Assembly: GCA_026545765.1 (NCBI GenBank)
Contig: JAIFAC010000034.1
Coordinates: 64,501-128,500, forward strand
From: Plantago major
Lineage: Eukaryota > Streptophyta > Magnoliopsida > Lamiales > Plantaginaceae
Direction of reading: 5' to 3'
Length of the DNA stretch: 64,000 nt
Every line of letters begins with the position of its first letter. Position 1 is the stretch's first letter. Made by a program: the position numbers and the translations under genes. The notes under the pieces were generated by a model, which did no database searches, was not told the origin of the DNA, and was given only the letters and a program-made list of their open reading frames with translations. Of the stretch, positions 10,686-21,730 are shown piece by piece.

Positions 10686-12773
10686 GACTTGGTATTTCTA
10701 GAGGGTGTTTTAGCTGCCAAAGGCTTTGCAGCTATGGGCTCAGATAGTCTATCAACCTTTTTTCTTATCTTGTGAAGAGGAGCTTCATCTTCATCAGTCT
10801 CTTCATCATCATCATCAAGATTAATTCTTGTGAAGGTTTTGCAGCCTTCTTCATTGTCCTGGGATTTGATTTGGCCTTCTTCTTCTTTTTCTTCAGAAGA
10901 CTCATCAATCCCACTTACTTGTCTTCTCCTTGGAGCCTTGGTACTCCTTGGAGGTTTCTGTGTTCTGGCCTTTATTGTCATTCCTTTTCTAGGAAGTTGT
11001 TGAGTGGTGGCCACTATCTGTAGAGCAGTCTGACTGGAGGAGGGCTCATATATTCTGAGAGGTGGTTGTTCAGATTTTCTTTTGTTTCCTCTTCCTCTTC
11101 CTCTCTGAGCACCTTGAAATCCTCCCCCTTAGTCATTGTTGACTGACTAAGAATCACAAAGGATTCTAAAAGGGAGTCAAAGTTGCCCTCTAAATAGTTG
11201 TAAGCAGCAACCAACTTTTCCATATTAGCCTTGAGCTCCTGATTTTGTTTGATAAGACCTGTTTCCTTATCAGTGAGCTCTGCCAGTGGGTCTTGAATAC
11301 CATCTGCTTTTCCAGTAGCATAGCTAGCCTCTTCAAAGGCTTTTGCAGCCAAGTTTTGGTCATCATTCCTAACCATGCCTAGATCTTTCTGAGCAACGAC
11401 TAGACTGGTTGTTCTCTGAGTGATGAGCTTAGTGAATGTCTTCATTTCTGCAGGGACTGATGTAATGGTAGCTTTATCTTGAGAAGACAACTCCTTTTTC
11501 AAGTATTCATTGGAGTTGACATTTGGCAGCTTGCTAAATATTTCAGGAGCAATCAGCTTCCTTTTCAAATGAGAAACCACCAAGTGTTCACTGCGGTGTT
11601 CTGCCAATGCCTTGTCTTTTTCATCATCTGAGTCATCAGCCCAGTGATCTTCATCTTCTGGGACATTTTCATCAATGCCTTATCTTTTTCATCATCTGAG
11701 TTATCAGCCCAGTGATCTTCATCCTCTGGGACATTTTCATCAATGTTTTCTAGACCAGCAACCATCTCAAAGATGGGATTCTTTCCTTTCAGTGAGGAGG
11801 ATGGCACATCTTTTGGTAATGCAACCTTAGCATCATGCTTGTCTCTAGATACCGCCAAGATTCTAATTCCTCAAAGAATTGCACGAACAAAGAAGTCGAG
11901 TTCTTTCATTTCAGCATAAGCTTCCATTTCCTTGATTGTTTGATCTTCAATCTTTTGGAGCTTTTCTTTAGATTCAGCTATCTTCTCTTCCAGTTGAAGA
12001 TTTAGTTGTTGTTCTTCCTTCAATAGTTGTTTGAGTTGAGCAACTCTAGCTTGTGCATCCAATATTTTCTGAGTGTTGTTCTCAAAGTGCTCAACTACTT
12101 GTTCAGTAGAGTCCTTTGGTTGAGGAGATGGATGGGTGGATTTCTGAGGAGATGGAGGAGGGGATTTTTGTGATGTCCTCTCAGTGTGCTTTTCAGCAAC
12201 TGAGGTATTAGTACCTTGTGCAATCCCTCCAGTCCCTGGTGCAGGGGCATCATCATCATCCTTTTTATCATCCTCATCCTTGTGATTCTTAGAAAAAGGT
12301 TCTTCATAGTCATTCTCATCAGTCTCCTTCTCTTCTTCATCTTCAGAGACCAGATTGATCACTTTTGTAATAGTGACCATTTGCCCATTAACTTCCTCTT
12401 GCTCAGAGGGTATGAATTGTAGAGTTTGGGGCAAAGTAGGCTTAAATGTCATCTGCATTATGGTCTGACCATCTGCCTTCTCAAATGCTTCTATGAGCTT
12501 GTGTGCAGCTTCTTTGACAAAGTCCTTATGCATCAGAGTATTAAAAGGGTACTGCTCTGTTGGGAACATAGCATGGACATGAGTCTCTAAGTCAAAAGCT
12601 CTGACTCTTCTCAATTGGTGATCATTCACCTTTGTTAATTCAGTCAGATCTGAGCTTCTGAGCTTTTGCCACTTTTTGAAACACTTGAGATGTTTCTTGA
12701 GCGTGTGGGTTTTGAAGAATGGAAGCAGGTCTTCTGATGAGAATGCAGAGACCTTTGGCACACTTGTTTGAGC
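10686..12773 (-). pseudogene. aORF large 3' exon of element B, truncated by insertion of A
   Basis: Homologous to A 6061-8000: LKKHLKCFKKWQKL, an acidic run, heptad helices (QLKQLLKEEQQLNLQLEEKI near 12000) and near the junction AAKPLAAKTPSRNTKS. The likely start is 12773 (GCTCAAAC), but the acceptor before it has become CAA instead of CAG. A stop lies near 11871. A 68-bp tandem duplication shifts the frame at 11605-11740, and further stops or shifts lie near 11014. The frame runs into the LTR of A at 10685, which defines the insertion point. Confidence 0.75.
11605..11740 (-). repeat. 68-bp tandem duplication inside the aORF of B
   Basis: Units start at 11605 and 11673 (CAATGCCTT) and differ by about three bases. 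As 68 is not a multiple of three, the second unit is read in another frame. The duplication is absent from A. Confidence 0.9.
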
Positions 12774-13667
12774 TTGAAAGAAAGAGTTTTGAATTAGATT
12801 CAAAACTTGTGCAGATATCTGAGTAATAGTGTAGTTAGGTTTCTGGGTTACCTGAATGAGTACATCAGGCTCAGAGACTTTTACTACTGAGGCAGGGGGT
12901 GCCTCAGATATCTTGCTGTGAGGTGGAGACTTGGGAGTCTGGTCCTCATCAACCTTTCTTTCTACTTGATCCTGAGAATTAAAATTATCACAATGCTTAG
13001 GAAATTGTCATGAAAGAATATATGCAATTAAGCTTCAATGATCTCTGAGTTTTTCACTTACTTCCTTAACAGGAAGCTCAGAATCATTTTTCTCAGAAAC
13101 TTTCTCAGTTTCTGGTGTTCTTTCTGGTGATGTTTCCTTGGGGGCTTCATCAATTTCAATGGGTGCGGGGGATGTCGCAACTCTTTCCCCTTGCACTTCT
13201 ACTACTGAATGAGCCTGTAAGTAGAAAGTATTGAGTAATTAGAGAAGAATTTATATTAACCCATGATGAAGAATGTTTATCACTGAGTTTTATATACCTT
13301 CACACTAGAAGGCTCAATGACATTTTCTTCAGAAACCTTGACGGTTTCTGGGTCCTTTTCTGGCATTTCTGCCTTATCTTCTTCTTTCTTAGTTGGAGCC
13401 TATTAGAAACATCCACTTAATTAGTTAAATGTATTAACATATAAGTGAAAAGTAATATCTTAAGAAACTCTTTATCACCTGTGGCACGGGCTCAGATTCC
13501 TCAAGAGGTGAGGTTGTGGTAGCCTCTTTCTCAGTCTCTGAGGCAAGGTTTCCAGCTTCCTCTTGTTCTTGTGTTTCTAATTCAGCCTGTAACAAAGAAA
13601 TTTTTATTAAATAACAAGATTAATAAACATAAAATATCACAAGTAGAGAGTTAAACCATTCAGCTAC
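12774..13667 (-). CDS. aORF exons 2-5 of element B with introns 1-5
   Basis: Minus-strand exons: 13586-13479 (36 codons), 13399-13298 (34), 13214-13062 (51) and 12971-12852 (40). Introns: 13667-13587, 13478-13400, 13297-13215, 13061-12972 and 12851-12774. All exon lengths are multiples of three with open phase-0 frames. Exons open with GCT or GAT, as in A. Donors are GTAGCT, GTGATA, GTATAT, GTAAGT and GTAACC; acceptors are TTACAG, TAATAG, TTACAG, TCTCAG and a mutated TTTCAA for intron 5. The order and sizes match A (35, 36, 50, 39 codons) although the intron sequences have diverged, which is the main support for the gene model. Confidence 0.65.
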
Positions 13668-14890
13668 CTAAGCAGTGTCAGGCTGATTGGTCTCTAGAAC
13701 TTGTGACCCTTCTAAGCTTTGGTCTTGTTGTTCCATTTCAGTTTCTTTGTTTGATATTTCAGGTACTTCGGACCTATCCTGAGTGTGCAACTCAGTTGCC
13801 TCCCCTGGTTGATCATTCTGAGCAGATGTCTCAGTTTGATCCTTCTCTAGGAGTTGGGGAACCTGCTCATTTGCAGGATTTTCTTCAGCATATTGCATTG
13901 CTGCTATGTCGAATGGAGTTCATTGACCATTTCATCAACCACTTGTGGCTGTTATGGTTGTGGTTGTTGTGGTTGTCTGGAAGCAGAAGTTTGAGCATTT
14001 GAGAGCTCTTCCAGATTTTTAAGTGTGGTTTTGACATCAGCGTCTACCAACACTAGGTCACCACTCATCAGGGCCTCTTGAAGTTGATTATACGTGACTT
14101 TCCCTGATGGTGTGTTGGCACCAACAACCTTTGCTATAGGTGCTTGTTCAACAACCTTTGAGCTAGTTGCTTTCTCAGCAACCATGGACCTTTTAATCCT
14201 CTTTCCCTTGGCCTTGGTTACTTTTTCAGTAACCTTGGGGACTTGGATCTTCTCCTCGTCCGATTCGTCATCGAAATCTAGAACGGAGTTATCAACAATC
14301 CCTGCTGCTTCTGTAGAGAGAGTTTGAAGTTTCTCACTGCTTTTATCAGCATTGATAAGTTCATCTGCAAGGCACTCTGCAGCATTTATGAGTTCATCTG
14401 CATTGATGAGTTCATCAGCAGTGGCGGCAGGTATCTGAGAGTCGATATCCATAGAGGGTATGCCTTCTAATTTGCCAGCAGACTTCTTTTGTGAGGTTCT
14501 GGGCCTCTTGGTAGCAATGGAACCTTCAGATACCTCATCAGTTTTTCATTTCTTGGAACCTTTATGAGATGCAGTAACCTTTTTCATCATGTTTGTATAC
14601 TCATATTTGTAGAGTAGGTTACTATTGGCAATGTCTGCCGTCTCTCTGAGCTCAATGCCAAGGCAGTCTAGTAAGTAGCAAATCTTCTTTACATAGCTTA
14701 CTGTGGCTTTTGGCTCAGCAAGGTCCTTAACGATTTTAGGCTCAAAGTCTTGTATCTTCTTCACAAATTTCATGAAGGTGTACTCTCCAATCAACTGATT
14801 GTTTATTATAACTAGCACTGGTGCTTGCTTTTCAGCAGTACCAGATGTAGTAGCTTGGGATTTCTGAGTAGAAGCACGTTTGGGAGCCAT
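13668..14890 (-). pseudogene. aORF exon 1 of element B, internally deleted
   Basis: Starts MAPKRAS at 14890 like A (3572), but about 200 central residues are missing. After roughly 38 residues the frame jumps to FMKFVKKIQDFEPKIV, which matches A near 4310. Stops follow near 14546 and 13952, and a TAG (13670-13668) replaces the last CAG of the exon before the GTAGCT donor. A Leu/Ile-Asn repeat (DELINA, three copies) lies near 14350-14420. The product cannot be full length. Confidence 0.75.
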
Positions 14891-15079
14891 CTCTTTAAAT
14901 AGTGAAGTTTTTGAAAGACGAGAAGAGATTAATGTAGGAAATTAGTGATTCTTTGCAGAAACACTAAGAGGGAATCAGATGTTGCAGAAAAAATTGTAGA
15001 AAGATTTGAGAGAATTTTGCAGTTTTTGTGCAAGAGCAAATGTAGGATTAGGCGAAAGTGATTTCTTTTGCCAAAATCC

Positions 15080-15089
15080 TATATATATA
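15080..15089 (-). promoter_or_regulatory. TATA box before the aORF of element B
   Basis: TATATATATA on the minus strand, about 190 bp before the ATG at 14890, with the flank GGATTTTGGCAAAAG shared with A. Likely an internal promoter. Confidence 0.6.
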
Positions 15090-15508
15090 GCAGTGCAATT
15101 CCAACAGAAAAAAATACACAAATTAATTTTGTGCATTTGTATCTGTGTACGTGCAGTAAGGCGTGGGTACAATTCGGTTTGCATTAAATGCTTAGTGGGC
15201 TACGTCTGAGTTTTTACAGTCCACTATTTTACAGAGAATGAATCTCAGCCTTTAAAATGGAACGCCCATTTCATCAATCGTTGGGATTGTTTTTGCAGCA
15301 ATGATCACAATCAACCCATGTGATTGTGCCCAGTTAATTAATTTTGGCGATTAGCTATCTGAATCACATCTCTTCTGTGTGACTAAGGGACATTTTTGTA
15401 TCTGAGTCTATCTCACACTCGGTATCTGTTCATGTTTTACACAAAGATAGAAACAATAAAAATTTCAAGAGAGTAGTTGACTGCAGACAGTTGTACTATT
15501 CTATTTTG

Positions 15509-15520
15509 TGTTCCCCCTCA
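15509..15520 (-). other. PPT-like purine tract after pol in element B
   Basis: Minus strand reads TGAGGGGGAACA. The same tract follows pol in C-left (about 40445), in C-right and in G (about 43452). Extra PPT-like tracts away from the 3' LTR are a known trait of SIRE-type elements. Whether it primes synthesis cannot be told from sequence. Confidence 0.5.
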
Positions 15521-15591
15521 CTGAGTGATCTAGATATCTCGAAAATTGCCTCGTAGATCTTCAAATAGTCATTTTACCCTTTTGCCTGTGG

Positions 15592-15678
15592 TTTCTGGAT
15601 ACCCGTTCCAGATACTTCTTTTATGGATACTCGTTCCGGTTTCTTTTCCCTCTATATCTGGATACCCGTTCCAGATAT
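15592..15678 (-). repeat. Post-pol stem-loops of element B
   Basis: Plus-strand coordinates: TCTGGA, loop TACCCGT, TCCAGA at 15594-15612; and ATATCTGGA (15654-15662), TACCCGT, TCCAGATAT (15670-15678). A decayed third copy lies between them near 15625-15640. The sense loop is ACGGGTA, as in A and C. Confidence 0.85.
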
Positions 15679-15721
15679 CTCTTTCGCTCTTTTGATATCT
15701 TCTTCAGATATCTGAACTTTT

Positions 15722-17300
15722 TCAGTTCTTTGGTAGCTCCATTAGTCCAAGACTATGTCTTAAAGCTAAGAATCTACTTTCTTGTAGTGGCTTAGTGAAG
15801 ATATCTGCAAGTTGGTCTTCAGTGCCAATCTTGAGTATCTCTATATTGCCTTTTTCAACTTGGTCTCTAGTCTAACATCAATGTGCTTTGTTCTTGCATG
15901 AAACTTAGGATTCTGAGTTATGGCAATAGCACTTGTGTAGTCACAAAAAATCGGAGTTTTCTCTTCATTGAGTCCACAGTCTCTGAGTTATTGTTATATC
16001 CACAATATTTGTGAAGCACAACACCCAGCAGCAATATATTCAGCCTCTGTGGTAGATGTGGCAATTGAGTTTTATTTCTTATTAAACCATGATATCATTC
16101 TGGCACCAAGAAATTGATAAGTTCCTGAGGTGCTTTTTCTATCAAGCAATGATCCAGCATAGTCAGCATCAGAATAGCCAACTAAACTCAATCCACTGTC
16201 TTTTGGATACCACAATCCAACTTCTACAGTACCCTTTACATACCTTAATATTTTCATAGCAATGTTGTAGTGTGATTGCATTGGATTTGTCTGAAATCTG
16301 GCACACACTCTAACTGCATATTGAATATCAGGTCTACTTGCAGTGAGGTACAGTATAGACCCAATCAATTTCCTATACTTGTATTCTTCAACACTCTTGT
16401 CAGATTCAGTATAGGTCATTTTGGTTCCGATGCTCATAGGTATCTTAGCATTCTTTTCAGAAGGCTTTAGATTAAACTTGTTGAGCATGTCCTTTGCATA
16501 CTTTGTTTGACTAATGAATATTCCATCATTAAGTTGCTTGACTTGCAATCCTAGGAAGTAGTTTAATTCTCCCATCATGCTCATCTCAAATTTACTTTTC
16601 ATGAGCTCAGCAAAGTCTTCACAAAGTTGCTTTCTTTAGATCCTAATATAATGTCATCAACTTATACTTGTACTAGAAGTAGTTTCCCTTCATGATTCAA
16701 AGTAAAGAGTGTTTTATCAACATCTCTTTTCTTGAAGCCACTTTCCAGCAAGTATTTGGCTAAAGTATCATACCATGCTCTCGGAGCCTGTTTCAGTCCA
16801 TACAGAGCTTTCTGAAGCTTATAAACCATTCTACTTTTTGTGGAAACCTCAAAGCCTGGTGGTTGTTCAACATAGACTTCTTCAGCAAGTTCACCATTTA
16901 GGAATGCACTTTTAACATCCATCTGATAAACTTTAAAGTAATTATGAGCTGCAAAGGCTAGAAATAGTCTAATTGCATCCAATCTTGCAACTGGAGCATA
17001 TGACTCATCAAAATCTAGTCCTTTTGTCTGGGTGAATCCCTTGGCAACCAACCTTGCTTTGTTTGTTGTTATTTCACCAGACTCATTCATTTTATTTCTG
17101 AAAACCCACTTGGTTCCAATTACAGATATTCCGTCAACAAATGGAACCAGTTTTCAGACTTTGTTTCTCTCAAATTGATCCAACTCTTCTTGCATTGCAT
17201 AGATCCAATCTTGATCCTTCAATGCTTCTTCTATAGTTTTAGGTTCAATATTTGAGATGAAACATCCATAAAGAGAGTCAGCAATTGCTCTCCTAATTCT
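15722..17300 (-). pseudogene. pol: Reverse transcriptase and RNase H of element B
   Basis: RT starts near GVRIRRAIAD (about 17310) and continues through [34 protein letters not shown] and [12 protein letters not shown]. The TAT of the YVDD box is TAA (just below 16665), a stop immediately before the catalytic Asp pair. RT resumes at 16602 (MKSKFEMSMMGELNYFLG), and RNase H motifs GYSDADYAG and DRKSTSG follow. Another break lies near 16072, then HARTKHIDV near 15890 and a small deletion. The gene ends LGLMELPKN with TGA at 15722. Confidence 0.9.
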
Positions 17301-18420
17301 AACTCCTTGGTCTAAAGGACCAATAACATCCTTGGCAGGATGATTTCTTATCCATTTCATAATGGGTTTTGAACTAGTAGGATCCATATCATTTTGATCT
17401 GAATGTGAATAAATATGATCTTGATAGGATACTTGTGCAGTATCTGAGATATCTGGCACATGAGAAATGCCATTGATATCTGACACTTTTTCCCTGTTAG
17501 AGGTATCTGGAATTTGATTTTCAGCAATCTCATTCTCATAAACCTCTCCATGATGAAGGTTCTCAGTAACCTGTTCCATTTCTGGAATTCTCATAGGAAA
17601 TTCTTCGTCATGTCTTAGAGTCATCTTGTTATTACTAAGCAATGGTTGCTTTCCATCGTCAGATTCATCCTCTAAGTGAATGATAGAATTGTTTCCTTTT
17701 GAGGATTCTTCTTCAGAATCTTTAATCATCAGCTCTTTGAATCTTTCTGAGAGATCATCACTCAAGGGTATTTTATTGTTTCCTTCATAGAAAACTACAT
17801 GAACAGATTCTTCAATCTTTTGCGTTCTTTTGTTGTAGATTCTATGGGCTTTGCTATTCAGAGAGTAACCAAGAAATACTCCATCATCTGCTTTTGGTTG
17901 AAATGTTCACAACAATTCTTTTCCATTGTTAAGAACAAAACATCTGCAACCAAACACCCTTAGATGTTTAATACTAGGGGGTCTACCAATCAAAAGTTCG
18001 TAAGGAGTTTTGTCATGGTGTTTGTTAATCAAGCATCTATTTTGAGTATAGCAGGTTGTGTTAACAGCTTCAACCCAATAGATTTCACTTATTTCAGTGT
18101 CAGTAAACATTGTTCTTGCTGCTTCTTTTAGGGTCCTATTCTTCGTTTCAGCAGCACCATTTTGTTGTGGTGTCCTTACAGAGGATATTGATGTTGTATA
18201 CCTTTGCAGGTACAAAACTCTTTTATGTACTGGTTCACAAACTCGGTACCATGGTCTGTTCTGATTACAGATACCTTGTCATTTTTCATGACTTCAAGCT
18301 TATTCAGCAAGTTGGGTATCTCAACCCTTGTATCAGATTTTTGTTTGAGAAATATAACCCAAGTGAATCTTGAGTAATCATCAACAACAACCAGGCCATA
18401 CTTCAAAAAAAATAAAAATC
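17301..18420 (-). pseudogene. pol: Integrase of element B, frameshifted
   Basis: The rve core is seen with all three acidic residues: VVVDDYSRFTW (about 18385), IRTDHGTEFVN (about 18270) and QQNGAAETKN (about 18165). A shift near 18180-18215 splits the core between two frames. [14 protein letters not shown] lies near 17930, and a frame break at about 17907 separates it from the acidic, variable linker to RT. Confidence 0.88.
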
Positions 18421-18448
18421 AGACAATACTTCTTTCCTACATAGCTAG

Positions 18449-19075
18449 TTACAAAGGATTCAAAAAGATCCATATGTAACATTTGCAGTGGCCTTTCACT
18501 GGAGTGTCTAGTTTTAGACTTGAAAAATGTTTTGGATTGTTTTCCCATTTGGCAAGCTGAGCAGATTTTTGAAATTCAAGCAGAGTTTTGAAATTCAAGT
18601 TACTCATTTTCTTATGCGATAGCCAGTTTTCTTCAGTGTGGCCAGATTGACTCACCATGAGACATTCTTCAGTTGTGGCAAATGCCCAGTTAGCAACATA
18701 AAGATTTCCTTTTCGCCTAGGAACCAAGACTGTCTGCTTTGACTCATTGTCAATCACTTTGCATAGTTTTGACTTGATCTTGACAGTGTACCCTTTGTCT
18801 ACTAATTGACTCATTCATAGGAGATTATATTTCAATCCCTTTACATGTAGTACTTTAGAGATTGTAAGGGCTCCAAACTTTAGTTTACCAAATCCTATGG
18901 TTGGATTTTCATCTCCTCCAGCAAATCTAATAATTGGTCCATCATAGCAATTTCTGTAGTTAATCAGATTTTCTTTAACTCCTGTCATGTGCTTCCCACA
19001 TCCGCTATCAAAATGCCACTTTGGATTAGTCTTTAGAATGTTCTGCACAAACACAGGAAACAGGAGATTAGGTTC
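18449..19075 (-). pseudogene. pol: Aspartic protease and GAG-pre-integrase domain of element B
   Basis: Protease: PKWHFDSGCGKHMTG near 19020 keeps the catalytic DSG; VLHVKGLKYNLL ends the domain at about 18815. A stop separates the next ORF (18814-18449), the zinc-binding pre-integrase domain. WLSHKKMSNLNF replaces the WHKRMCHLNF seen in C, so the second zinc His is lost. The segment holding the CTAC pair in C is missing in a small deletion with a frameshift. Confidence 0.85.
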
Positions 19076-21612
19076 TCATACCAACAATGGAACCATGTGG
19101 ACTAAAGAATCTTCCTGTAGGAATCCATTTCTGAATGAATTTCTTAGGGACATTCTTTTGCCTAACAGGATCATAAGGAGGAATTCTAGGTAAATAATTA
19201 GTATCATTGTTATTAAGAATTATTTTCTTCCTTAGTGTGTTCCTTGGTGCTCCTTGTGGTGCTTTCAGATACCTGTCAGGTTGCTGAGTCTGCTTGTCAG
19301 CAAACTTAGCTTTCCTTGCCAGATTTCTTCTAGCCCTGGCATTCAGATTTTTAGTGGCTTGACTTTTCTTCCACTTCTGATAATTGATGTGATCAATCCT
19401 AGCCTTTATCCATCGTTCTTGCTCTTGTTTATACTCACGAGCAAGTTGTTTCCCGATGGCTTTATAGCCAATGCCATTTCGAGCACCTGGTGCTATCTGA
19501 GTTCTCATCTCAGCAGCTTTGCTAGTCTTTGGGTAGTCTATTTTCTTTCTAGAAAACATGACATAGGAGAATTTGCCAGCTCCTGCAATTCTTCCTTTCT
19601 GAGAGACATAGCACTGTGGGTGATTATACTTTTTAGTGTTATGTTTCTTTTCAGAAATATTCCCTACAGTTTTCTTTTGTACTTGTTTTTCCCACAAAGG
19701 TTTGGTTGCAACTGCCTTTCCTTTGTCAACAGCCTTAACTTTCTGACCAATTCTATAGGTTGTTTGGGAACCATCTTGCTGAGCACTAACAAATGTTATT
19801 CTTTCATCACTCTTATTCAAAGTGGTAGATCTATTTGATTGTGCGTCTAGCCCAAGTCCTCCCTTTTCTGAAGGATCTCTTAAATAGGATTGTACTTCAG
19901 TAAGAGTGTCACTAGCTTTGACATAAGATTGGAGAGATACTTCCTTCTTTTTGAGTTCCTTAATCTCAGACATAAGACCTTCACATTTCTTTTGAAGTTT
20001 GGCCAATGCTTCTTTATGTGACTTTTCTGTCTCAGATATCTGAGCTTTGAAAAATGCATTTTCAGTATCCTTTTTCTCATATATCTTGAGTAATTGTGAA
20101 TTTTCCTTTACATGAGAATTCTTTTCTTCTTCAAGGATTTCGGCTCTGGCTCGGACCATTAGAAATTCTCTTTCGTAGAGATCAAGTTCTCTTCGGAGAT
20201 GTTCCAGATCTTTGATTCCTTCCTCATCACTTTCATAAGTATAACAAGATGTATGTGTTACCTCATCAACCATTAGACAAGGTTCAATGTTGGAGATATC
20301 TGGAAAGATTTCTTCAGCCACTCCACACACTTCTTTCTTCTTTTGACCAAAGTCAACCACTTCATGAGAGACACCACACATCTCTGGAGAAGGTAGTGTG
20401 GAATCATCCGAGTCTTCATCCTCAGAATCAAACTCAATGTCTAGAGAATCCACTTGGATTTGTATCTTCTTTCTTTCCTCAGTGAGCAGAGCTCTCTAAC
20501 CTCTCTTGAAGTTTGTTCTATCTTTCTTGTCACCTGTCTTTAGCTTAATGAAAATAGGGCAATCTCTTTTATAATGACCAGGTTTCTGACAATAGAAATA
20601 GATATCATTTCCAATTTATGCTTCCTTAGTACTAGATGCTTGCTGAGCCGGCTTGTTTAGCGAGCTTGACAGCTGCATATTTTTGAACTGGTGATAATTT
20701 GAGCCTAGATGCTTTTTCAGCTTCTCTTTGGCTTTTCTTCTCTCAATCTCCAGACTGACATATTGTCTCATTTGCTTTACAGCAAGAGCATTCTCCTCAG
20801 TCACCTCCTTCCCATCCTTCTTTTCAGAAGTTCCTTGAGCAACTAGAGTAATATTCTGCAAGTTTTCAGTTGTTTGTTCTCTTTGAGTTGTCTCATAGTC
20901 AACTGTGGCAATGTGAGAGAGACGTTCCACTGGAGTGATATCTGGCATTCCTTGGTTAAAGTAGAAAAATTTTGTATGCTCCCGGTTATGATTTAGACTT
21001 CTCACAATAGTCTTAATTTTTTCTGGTTGGGTATATCTATTACTTTCACCAAGGGCAGCCATGTCACTCATGAGTGCTGTAAACCAGAAATCTAGCTCTT
21101 AAAGAGTCTCTGTGGGACCTTGTTTAAAATTTTGGAATTTGATCTTCAAACCTTCGAACTTATTTTCCTTTTTTTTCTCAGTGCCGACATAGATTTCCTT
21201 AATCAGTTGCCAGGCCACTTTCGCCATTTTTTGCACCCTACAGTTTACACTGTATGTGCTCTGGAGTAGAACGTATGATGATATTGCGAGCTTGACCATC
21301 CAGTCGATTTCTCTTGGCATCTTTCGATGTCCAGAGCTCTCTGGGCTTTGGCTCGTAAATAACTTGACCAGTAGGTCTTCCACTGGTTGAAGCACCTGTT
21401 TGTGAAGAACCACCACTTGGTTCTTCATCAATGGGAACTCTATCTCTACCATTAGAATCTTCCATGACTTGCTTGAGTTGTTGAATGACTATGGGGCCAT
21501 TCTTTATTACTTCGATCATTTCATCATTGATGTCTTCTAGGTGGAGCTTCATGTTGTTCTTCCATTTCTCATAATTCTCTGGCTCGAGAATTGGAGCGTC
21601 ACTTAGAGACAT
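19068..21612 (-). pseudogene. gag: Gag of element B, long SIRE-type with C-terminal extension
   Basis: Starts MSLSDAPILEPENYEKWKNNM at 21612. A frameshift near 21240 and a stop near 21099 follow, then LMSDMAALGES...YETTQRE. The CCHC knuckle near 20600 reads YFYCQKPGHYKRDC; the first Cys codon is TAT (20600-20598). After the knuckle a 461-codon ORF (20453-19068) is acidic at first, then has a strong coiled coil (EEEKNSHVKENSQLLKIYEK near 20090) and a basic C-terminus (NARARRNLARKAKF). Such a long extension is usual for SIRE-type Gag. Confidence 0.88.
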
Positions 21613-21716
21613 CCTGCAACAAACACACTAAACAAACAAATCAAGTGTAGGTGAAAATCAGTTAGTGGGCACTTATCTGGAATCTAGGTTCAGTGAAGAA
21701 GGCTTGGGAACCTCCT

Positions 21717-21728
21717 GCTCTGATACCA
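21717..21728 (-). other. Primer-binding site of element B (tRNA-iMet)
   Basis: Minus strand TGGTATCAGAGC, two bases inside the 5' LTR end. It complements the 3' end of initiator tRNA-Met, usual for copia. Confidence 0.92.
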
Positions 21729-21730
21729 CT

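Larger units (their letters stand above)
14891..15721 (-). other. Post-pol non-coding region of element B
   Basis: No gene. Minus strand order: stem-loops (15678-15592), a PPT-like GAGGGGGAACAC, AT-rich sequence, a TATA box (15089-15080) and the leader to the aORF ATG at 14890. The layout matches A 2640-3571. Confidence 0.7.

Noticed and set aside
10652..11014. 120-codon minus ORF
   Set aside because: Its end lies in the LTR of A and its start in B's aORF; it crosses an insertion junction and is chimeric.
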